Positions 51,901 through 56,685 of a stretch of 56,685 nt of DNA are shown here, piece after piece. This stretch comes from Candidatus Omnitrophota bacterium (GTDB lineage: Bacteria > Omnitrophota > Koll11 > 1-14-0-20-64-10). Positions within the stretch are counted from its first letter, which is position 1. Each line of letters begins with the position of its first letter. The notes beneath the pieces were generated by a model. That model was not told where the DNA came from. It ran no database searches and saw nothing but the letters and a program-made list of their open reading frames with translations. The stretch spans positions 1 through 56,685 of the forward strand of contig JAMWCF010000003.1 of assembly GCA_023818695.1 (NCBI GenBank), read 5' to 3'. Made by a program: the position numbers and the translations under genes.

Positions 51901-52410
51901 GAAAATGGCCGCCAGCTCCGCCGCCGCCGCGGCCGCCCTGGCCCGCTCCCCTTTGGCCATCCAAAAGCTGACCTCTCCCTGCAGACAGCTGGAGAGCCCG
52001 ATCAACCCCTTGGAATGGCGCGATAAGATTTCCTTGTCGATGCGCGGCCGGTAGTAAAACCCTTCGAGGTAAGCGCTGGAAACCAGCTTGATGAGGTTGC
52101 GGTATCCCTCTGTATCTTTGGCCAGCAGAATCAGATGGTAGGAGGCCTCCGAGATCCCTTTCGATTCCTTGTCATGTCTGGAGCCGGGAGCGATGTAGGC
52201 CTCCACCCCGATGATCGGCTGGATCCCCCCCTTCTGGCAGGCCTGGTAAAATTCGATCGCCCCGAACATATTACCGTGGTCGGTGATCGCCAGCGCCGGC
52301 ATGCTGTGGCGCCGGGCCGCCTCTACCAGCTCCTCCAGCCGGGAGGCACCGTCCAGAAGGGAATACTGGCTGTGGACGTGCAGGTGGACGAAATCAGCCG
52401 TCTTATTCAT
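48916..52410 (-). CDS. dnaE: DNA polymerase III alpha subunit
   Basis: The replicative polymerase catalytic subunit, 1164 aa. An N-terminal PHP domain, palm with PDIDIDFCYERR (catalytic Asps), TRHASTHAAG, fingers and beta-binding region, helix-hairpin-helix and an OB fold (ISLAGVVTRLKVTTTK) are in order. The PHP metal ligands appear complete (H11, H13, D20, H45, E70, H92, C142, D210, H212), unlike in E. coli, so it may keep a metal-dependent 3'-5' exonuclease. It overlaps the preceding membrane-protein gene by 8 bp. Confidence 0.95.
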   Translation of the reverse strand: MNKTADFVHLHVHSQYSLLDGASRLEELVEAARRHSMPALAITDHGNMFGAIEFYQACQKGGIQPIIGVEAYIAPGSRHDKESKGISEASYHLILLAKDTEGYRNLIKLVSSAYLEGFYYRPRIDKEILSRHSKGLIGLSSCLQGEVSFWMAKGERARAAAAAAELAAIFQKGDFYLEIQDHGIGDQRKIIPGMLSLSKELNLPVVATNDLHYLRKNEAAAHEALLCIQTQTTLDDPKRFRFETSEFYFKSPEEMMQAFAEIKETVLRTREVAEKVNLKLEFNQLHLPQFTPPEGKTQDSYLQELVEEGIARRYPNADSRVRQRLDHELAIIRKTGFTSYFLITWDFVQYAKSKGIPVGPGRGSAAGSVVSYALGITDLDPLEHDLIFERFLNPDRISMPDIDIDFCYERRSEVIDYVTRKYGAGNVAQVITFGTMQAKAVVRDVARVMGFSYPEADRIAKMIPFELGITLQKAIEVVPELKALYQSDPRVTELLDTSKVLEGLTRHASTHAAGVVIADGDLTDYVPLYKSADDQISTGYSMEALEKIGLLKMDFLGLRTLTVIHEASELIRAGRDASFDIQKIPMDDPATYAMLARAESAGVFQLESGGMRDLMRRLKPQRFGDLIALVALFRPGPIGSGIVDDFIKRRHGQIKVSFDHPKLEPILRDTYGVCVYQEQVMRIAHELAGFTLGEADTLRKAMGKKNPEVMEQAREKFISGCVANGVDKRIAQKIFEKIEYFAGYAFNRSHSAAYALISYQTAYLKANFPVEFMTALLTSERDNTDKIAQYVEESRRMDITILPPDVNRSFARFTVEDGKIRYGFLGIKNVGEKAIESIIEARREKGAFESLIQFCELVDGRAVNRKVIESLIQCGAFDSLKMKRSQLTAVLDKVLEVAGTRQKEVQGGQLSFFDVFGHSGEHPQDQVKIPDLPEWPESQRLAAEKALLGFYLTGHPLERFRPLLKVYSSVTTAGLASCQDGQEISLAGVVTRLKVTTTKKTGERMAILRCEDFDGAVEVLVFPRTFPEVEGHLRADVVVFVSGRVSLREDQPRLIATEITPLEDVWKKKIQTLRFKLGQEVKRETLERLKELLNAHPGEVPVELFVGKPENGGVRIAAGSGFRVNPSVDFFQTVDSLLGADAIHIVPKRLPPQPAFTRSFQRSS

Positions 52411-52999
52411 TGACCGCGTTCTCGAGGGCGCTCAAATCCAGCAGTCGTCTTGATTCAAAGAGATGCCGCCACTTTTCATACTCGGCAGGGTCCAGCTTCC
52501 CGTCCCGGACCATCAGCGCGAAATATTCGCACAGCCGCATCCCTCTCTGTTTGGCGTCGACATCGAACCACGCCGCCGCTTCGAACTCATTGAGAAGAGT
52601 GGTCAAATCCTCTTTGACCCGCTCCCGATCGCCGGCCGCCAACTCCATCATGTCGACCTGCTCCATGGAGTCGATCTTCTGCCGAATCAGGCGGGGCGTG
52701 GCGGTCATCATGGAGGAATAGGCCGCGCCCAGCACGATGACAAACAGGACGCTGAAAGCCAGCGCCGTCGCCGAAATCCACTTGAAATACCGCTTCCCGG
52801 AGGCGAAAAAACCGTAGAGGGCGCCTCCAACCGTCCAGAAAAGGAGGATCAGAACAACCCAGAAGGCCTTCCCTCTGCCGCCGACCTCTCTGGCGGAGGC
52901 GCAGTGGATCAGCGCCCAGATCGGAAAAACGATCAGATAAAAAAGCATCGCCGCAACGATGGCGAGGACCAGTGCGATGGAAAGAATGACATTCGGCAT
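52403..52999 (-). CDS. Membrane protein of unknown function
   Basis: A 198-aa protein with three N-terminal hydrophobic helices (about 3-30 IALVLAIVAAMLFYLIVFPIW, 46-66 FWVVLILLFWTVGGALYGF, 75-100 SATALAFSVLFVIVLGAAY) and a soluble C-terminal half of acidic helices (LIRQKIDSMEQVDMMELAA...). The first 70 residues loosely resemble phospholipase D N-terminal-type membrane anchors (PLDc_N). No enzymatic motif is visible. It overlaps dnaE, which may imply co-expression only. Confidence 0.65.
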   Translation of the reverse strand: MPNVILSIALVLAIVAAMLFYLIVFPIWALIHCASAREVGGRGKAFWVVLILLFWTVGGALYGFFASGKRYFKWISATALAFSVLFVIVLGAAYSSMMTATPRLIRQKIDSMEQVDMMELAAGDRERVKEDLTTLLNEFEAAAWFDVDAKQRGMRLCEYFALMVRDGKLDPAEYEKWRHLFESRRLLDLSALENAVNE

Positions 53000-53013
53000 G
53001 GATCAGCGTCCGT

Positions 53014-53640
53014 TCATTTCTTCGTTTTTGTTTCTGCCTTTTTTGCTTTCTTGGCTTTCTTCCGGTTTTTCTCCGCGTCCCGTTTCTTCTTTTCGGAGTC
53101 CCGCTTCTTTTTCTCCGCCTCCCTCACTTTCTTCGCCTTCATCCTCTCTTTCTTTCTGTCGAGCTTGCGTTGCTTCTTCTCCTGCTCCGCGCGCCTCTTT
53201 TCGCTTTTTTCCCGGAGATCCTCTTTTTTCTTTTCCTCTTTCCTCTTGAGTTTTGCCTTCTTCCTCTCCGTCGCTTTGACCTTCTTCTTCGCCTTGCGCG
53301 CCTTCTCCGACGTCACGCGCTCCCGCTTGGCGTCCTTCCTGCCGGCTTTTCTCTGCTTCTTTTTCAACCACTTGGCCCGCAGCCGCTTCTTGGCTCTCTC
53401 CGACTTGTACTTTTTGGGGGCGACGGGGCCTTTGGGCGTTTTGGCTTTCGTCTTCTTGTCCTTCTTGCGCATCTTCTCCTGATTGCGAAGGAAGATATCT
53501 CCGGCGAGGGATCGGGAGTGGTCGATCTCCTCCTGGGAACCCGGTTTTTTTTCAGCGGCCCGGACGGGCGGCGCCCCGCTGAAGGCGAACAGGACTGTCA
53601 GCAGGATGGAAAGGCAGCGGCGCCATCCGGAAACCGCCAT
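53014..53640 (-). CDS. Exported lysine-rich low-complexity protein
   Basis: A 208-aa protein with a signal peptide (WRRCLSILLTVLFAFSGAPPVRAA, cleavage near residue 29) followed by a short mixed region and about 150 residues made almost only of K, R, E, A and D (KKAKKAKKAETKTKK at the end). It is strongly basic and probably an extended charged coil. It resembles no enzyme. The secreted polycationic tail might bind anionic wall polymers or nucleic acid, but this is speculation. It lies 14 bp before the membrane protein upstream of dnaE, in a run of co-directional small genes. Confidence 0.6.
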   Translation of the reverse strand: MAVSGWRRCLSILLTVLFAFSGAPPVRAAEKKPGSQEEIDHSRSLAGDIFLRNQEKMRKKDKKTKAKTPKGPVAPKKYKSERAKKRLRAKWLKKKQRKAGRKDAKRERVTSEKARKAKKKVKATERKKAKLKRKEEKKKEDLREKSEKRRAEQEKKQRKLDRKKERMKAKKVREAEKKKRDSEKKKRDAEKNRKKAKKAKKAETKTKK

Positions 53641-53648
53641 AATCCGCT

Positions 53649-54056
53649 CTACTCTTTCTTCGGTTCAGGCGGCTCTGGAGTCGGCCTTCCCTGCATCGGG
53701 GGCAAACCCGGCGGCTCCGACGAAGACCTGTCCGGCAGATCGAACATGGGCGGCCTCGTCGGAAAGGCGGCCTTCTCTCCCGTCGCGCCCGGAGGCGGAA
53801 ACCCGACTGGAGGGGCGGGCATCCTGAACTGGCCGGACATCGGGGAACGTTCCATTCCGGGCAGCATTCCCTGCATGCCCTGCATCTTCTTCATCTGGGA
53901 AGGGATCGCCGCGATCCCCACGACGCTCAAAACGATCGCCGCCAGTCCGAGGACCAGCCCCAACCACTTGATCCAGCCCGATTTCTCCACCGCTTTGGCC
54001 AAAACCAGATATCCCGCCGACGCAGAGATCAGAAGAATCGCGATCGCCGCTAGCAT
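53649..54056 (-). CDS. Small membrane protein with Pro/Met-rich tail, unknown
   Basis: A 135-aa protein with two N-terminal hydrophobic helices (AIAILLISASAGYLVLA and WLGLVLGLAAIVLSVVGIA) and a proline-, methionine- and glycine-rich C-terminal tail (MQGMQGMLPGMERSPMSG...PEPPEPKKE). No family recognised. It lies 8 bp upstream of the lysine-rich protein gene. Confidence 0.6.
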   Translation of the reverse strand: MLAAIAILLISASAGYLVLAKAVEKSGWIKWLGLVLGLAAIVLSVVGIAAIPSQMKKMQGMQGMLPGMERSPMSGQFRMPAPPVGFPPPGATGEKAAFPTRPPMFDLPDRSSSEPPGLPPMQGRPTPEPPEPKKE

Positions 54057-54086
54057 AAATCCTCCTTCACGGTTTAGTCGGAATCC

Positions 54087-54494
54087 TTATCCGACGGACA
54101 TCGCCTTCGCGAACAGGTAAAAAATCCCAACCCAGATGAACCAGGCGCCTGTGAGCCACACCAAGCGGGTGAGCCAGCGGTCCGCCATCTGGTAGATGAG
54201 CCAGCCGACAAAAAGGCCCACCCCCCCCTCCACCCAGAACAGGAGGATTCTCTGGTCAGGGGTCAGAACGGAACCCAGGGCCCCCCACCGCTCTCCCATC
54301 TTCGGGAAAACCAGATAAAGAAGCTGCAGATGGAACAGCATCTGCGGTTCTCCGGTCAGCCAATGTTCCTTCGGCCAGCCCGGAACAACCGAAGGCCCCC
54401 ACAACGGCAGAGTGAACAGGCCTATCCCCAGCAGAAAGAGGATAACCTCGTCTACGATCCCTCTGGAACTCCACAATGGCAGATCGTCAGCCAT
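54087..54494 (-). CDS. Multi-pass small membrane protein, unknown
   Basis: A 135-aa protein with three or four hydrophobic helices (EVILFLLGIGLFTLPLWG, QRILLFWVEGGVGLFVGWLI, LTGAWFIWVGIFYLFA). Trp-rich throughout. No family recognised. It begins 6 bp after the guaA stop, so it is the second gene of the guaA-dnaE run. Confidence 0.6.
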   Translation of the reverse strand: MADDLPLWSSRGIVDEVILFLLGIGLFTLPLWGPSVVPGWPKEHWLTGEPQMLFHLQLLYLVFPKMGERWGALGSVLTPDQRILLFWVEGGVGLFVGWLIYQMADRWLTRLVWLTGAWFIWVGIFYLFAKAMSVG

Positions 54495-54500
54495 TTTATC

Positions 54501-56051
54501 TCACTCCCATTCAATGGTCCCGGGCGGTTTGGAGGTCACATCGTAGACAACCCGGTTGACTCCCCGGACTTCGTTGACGATCCGATTGGCGGCCGCTTCC
54601 AGCAGCTTCGCCGGCAAACGGGCCCAATCGGCGGTCATCCCATCGGTGCTGATGACGGCTCTCAGGGCGACGATGTTTTCGTACGTCCGCTCATCCCCCA
54701 TCACGCCGACCGTCTTCAGCGGCAGCAAAACCGCGAAGGCCTGCCAAACCTTCGAATACCAGCCGCTGGCGCGTAGCTCTTCAATGAACCGGCTGTCTGC
54801 CTCCTGCAGGAGGCGGATCCTTTCCTCAGTCACCTCTCCCAGGATCCGGACCGCCAGCCCAGGCCCCGGAAACGGGTGCCGGCCCAGGATGCTCTCCGGG
54901 ATCTCCAGCGAGCGGCCGATCTCCCGGACCTCATCCTTGAAAAGGAACCGCAGCGGTTCGATGAGCTTCAAATGCATCTTCTCCGGCAACCCGCCGACAT
55001 TGTGATGGGTCTTGATGGTGGCTGATGGCCCCCCGTTGGGGGAGACCGACTCGATCACGTCCGGATAGAGAGTTCCCTGCGCGAGGAACTCCACGTTTTT
55101 GTGCTTCCGGGCCTCCTCCTCAAAACAGCTGACGAACTGGCGGCCGATCCGGCGGCGCTTCTCCTCCGGATCCTCCACCCCTTGAAGGGCCGCAAGGAAC
55201 TGTCTGCCGGCATCCACCACCACCAACGGGATCTTCAGGTTCTTCTCGAAGGCCTGCACAACCTCCTGCCTCTCGTTCTTCCTCAAAAGACCGGTGTCGA
55301 CGAAGATCGGAATCAGCTGATCCCCGATCGCCCGGTGGACCAGAACGGCCACAACCGAGGAATCGACCCCGCCGGAAAGCCCCAACACGACCTTCGAGGC
55401 GCCCACAGTCCGGTGGATCTCCGCCACCGTGGTGTCGATGAAGTAGGCGGAGGACCATTCCCCTTTACAGCCGCAGACCTTGAAAAGGAAATTCGCCAGA
55501 ATCTCCCTGCCCTTTGGGGTGTGGACCACCTCTGGGTGGAACTGGACGCCGAATTTTCGGCCGGTCCGGTCCGCCATGGCAGCGATCGGCGTATTGGAGG
55601 TGTGGGCGATTGCCTTGAACCCGGTCGGCAGCTGATTCACGTAATCCCCGTGGCTCATCCAGGAGACGAGACGGGAAGGCAACCCTTCGAAAAGAGGGTG
55701 CGGATCGTCCACCTGCAAATCGGCCTTCCCGAACTCCCGGTTGGCCGCTTTGGAGACTCCGCCCCCCAGGACCTGGCCCATCAGCTGCATCCCGTAGCAG
55801 ATCCCCAGGGTCGGAATAGGGAGCTTCAGGATTTCCGGGTCCGGCCTGGGAGAGGCCGGATTCCAGACCGAGGCCGGCCCTCCGGAGAGGATGATCCCCT
55901 TGGGGGATTCCTCCATCAGTTTTTCTTTCGGGATCCTGTAGGGCAGGATTTTGCAGAAGACCTTCAGTTCCCGGACACGGCGGGCAATCAGCTGGGCGTA
56001 CTGGGAACCGAAATCAAGAATGACAATCGTCTCTTCGGGTGACTTCTGCAT
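54501..56051 (-). CDS. guaA: GMP synthase (glutamine-hydrolysing)
   Basis: A 516-aa enzyme that aminates XMP to GMP. The N-terminal class I glutaminase has the nucleophile C85 in GICYGMQLMGQ and the FHPEVVHTPKG His-Glu pair. The ATP pyrophosphatase domain has the P-loop GLSGGVDSSVVAVL, and the C-terminal dimerisation domain ends with the family motif KPPGTIEWE. It heads a run of co-directional genes continuing to dnaE. Confidence 0.96.
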   Translation of the reverse strand: MQKSPEETIVILDFGSQYAQLIARRVRELKVFCKILPYRIPKEKLMEESPKGIILSGGPASVWNPASPRPDPEILKLPIPTLGICYGMQLMGQVLGGGVSKAANREFGKADLQVDDPHPLFEGLPSRLVSWMSHGDYVNQLPTGFKAIAHTSNTPIAAMADRTGRKFGVQFHPEVVHTPKGREILANFLFKVCGCKGEWSSAYFIDTTVAEIHRTVGASKVVLGLSGGVDSSVVAVLVHRAIGDQLIPIFVDTGLLRKNERQEVVQAFEKNLKIPLVVVDAGRQFLAALQGVEDPEEKRRRIGRQFVSCFEEEARKHKNVEFLAQGTLYPDVIESVSPNGGPSATIKTHHNVGGLPEKMHLKLIEPLRFLFKDEVREIGRSLEIPESILGRHPFPGPGLAVRILGEVTEERIRLLQEADSRFIEELRASGWYSKVWQAFAVLLPLKTVGVMGDERTYENIVALRAVISTDGMTADWARLPAKLLEAAANRIVNEVRGVNRVVYDVTSKPPGTIEWE

Positions 56052-56201
56052 AAGGGGAGCTTCTCGTAAAGTAACATTCTATCCCTCCCGAAAAGAGGGG
56101 TCAATCTTCAGCGAGGCAATCTGTAATGCTCCCCCTTTTTAACCCGCCTGCGGGGAGAGTTCCGGGTTATTGAGGTTACCCCAAAAACTGGCTTAGATTA
56201 T

Positions 56202-56546
56202 TCACATTTTCGATATAAAAGAAGGGTAAACAGTCCTAAAAAGCGAAACAGCAATCCAAGCATAAAAAATTAGCCCTACCACAAGCACTAACTTCTCGTA
56301 AGGTCTTAATTCTTGCCACGTTCCAAACTGCCCCTCCCTTTTGATCTTACGAAGGGCATATAAAATAATGGCCCAAGAAAGGCTGCCGGTTAAACCACAG
56401 ACGAGCATAATTTCATCCGGTTTCGCATTAAGAATCCTAATACCAATTAAGACATACAGCTCTAATCCAACAGCGGTTGTAAGCAACAATGCCAAATACA
56501 AGAAAAACATGGGCGTTCGATATTTCTTACCTTCTGAAAGAGTCAT
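56202..56546 (-). CDS. Small membrane protein, low GC, unknown
   Basis: About 114 aa from the ATG at 56546 (MTLSEGKKYRTP). Three hydrophobic helices are seen (MFFLYLALLLTTAVGLELYVLIG, LVCGLTGSLSWAIILYAL, LVLVVGLIFYAWIAVSLF). Base composition is clearly lower in GC than the rest of the window, suggesting foreign origin or island DNA. The open frame extends 10 codons further into the adjacent IS end. The start is 4 bp from the putative IS terminus, so its native promoter or N-terminus may have been removed by insertion. Not recognised. Confidence 0.5.
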   Translation of the reverse strand: MTLSEGKKYRTPMFFLYLALLLTTAVGLELYVLIGIRILNAKPDEIMLVCGLTGSLSWAIILYALRKIKREGQFGTWQELRPYEKLVLVVGLIFYAWIAVSLFRTVYPSFISKM

Positions 56547-56549
56547 TTT

Positions 56550-56570
56550 TAGACACCCTGAGGTGCTCCC
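56550..56570 (-). repeat. Putative terminal inverted repeat of an IS3-family element
   Basis: TAGACACCCTGAGGTGCTCCC on the plus strand lies just outside the transposase stop and starts with TAGAC, similar to IS2-group ends. The other end lies outside the window, so the repeat cannot be paired. Confidence 0.4.
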
Positions 56571-56572
56571 CA

Positions 56573-56685
56573 TCAAACTGTACCATTTTGAGCCTTGGAT
56601 AAGACAAGGTCCAAAGCCCCATGCCTGACCGCTTGAGGGGTCCGATAGCCGAGGGATTGATGAATCCGCTCGGCCTCGTACCAGA
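56573..56685 (-). mobile_element. IS3-family transposase orfB, 3' end only
   Basis: The last 36 codons of a transposase run from the window edge to a TGA at 56575-56573. The peptide contains WYEAERIHQSLGYRTP, the typical closing motif of IS3-family integrase-like OrfB (Y-N-x-x-R-x-HQSLGYRTP). The rest of the element lies beyond the window, so intactness cannot be judged. Confidence 0.85.

Noticed and set aside
53170..54120. Plus-strand 316-aa Leu/Phe-rich frame resembling a membrane protein
   Set aside because: It is the complement of the AAG/AAA-rich lysine tail and neighbouring gene; the Leu/Phe richness is a by-product of codon complementarity.

Overview
The window is about 60% GC chromosomal DNA from a diderm (Gram-negative-type) bacterium. 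Evidence for two membranes is an outer-membrane beta-barrel porin, several lipobox lipoproteins and a BamE-like lipoprotein. MurE carries the DNPR motif of meso-diaminopimelate ligases, so the peptidoglycan is DAP-type. Separate glyQ and glyS, mtaB, ppdK and a large leftward dcw cluster fit a deep-branching proteobacterial or Nitrospirota/NC10-like lineage, but no gene here fixes the phylum. Almost every gene lies on the minus strand, so the text below follows transcription from high to low coordinates where that matters.

Layout. (1) 255-2369: an exported HDAC-like hydrolase, a decayed acyltransferase gene and a MarR regulator with two matching operator-like sites. (2) 2382-19714: one gapless dcw operon, mraZ-rsmH-ftsL-ftsI-murE-murF-mraY-murD-ftsW-murG-murC-murB-ddl-ftsQ-ftsA, followed by two small genes (a DUF5674 protein and an unknown) where ftsZ would be expected. 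It has a consensus promoter, three 10-bp-spaced MraZ boxes and a roughly 230-nt structured leader ending in an intrinsic terminator directly against the mraZ ribosome site. (3) 19837-23756: a lipoprotein (minus), then plus-strand CPBP protease, tRNA-Val, a zinc-ribbon coiled-coil protein, an RNase HI-like protein and tRNA-Ile(CAU), with rnpB on the minus strand. (4) 23758-27814: cvpA, dnaG and rpoD. (5) 27933-29642: a three-gene unknown module (small DNA-binding-like protein, membrane protein, helical protein) with an inverted-repeat operator and structured leader. (6) 29643-33738: porin, BamE-like lipoprotein, rsmE, mtaB. (7) 34118-48413: tRNA-Arg, then minus-strand hisS-aspS and an 11-gene operon LysM lipoprotein-phoH-ybeY-dgkA-DUF502-recO-glyQ-glyS-ppdK-sigma factor-apt. 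(8) 48550-56051: guaA, four uncharacterised membrane or secreted proteins, dnaE and an HU/IHF gene. (9) 56202-56685: a low-GC membrane protein gene abutting the end of an IS3-family element cut by the window edge.

How it works together. Most of the window is housekeeping: wall synthesis and division, replication (dnaG, dnaE, recO, HU), transcription (two sigma-70 factors), translation (three synthetases, tRNAs, RNase P, rRNA and tRNA modification), purine metabolism (guaA, apt) and pyruvate/PEP interconversion (ppdK). The points most worth a second look are the dcw leader RNA, an FtsA that has lost the usual actin-fold nucleotide-binding residues and lacks an adjacent ftsZ, the exported HDAC-like enzyme, a probable non-discriminating AspRS (H31/G83), and the undescribed three-gene module at 27.9-29.5 kb.
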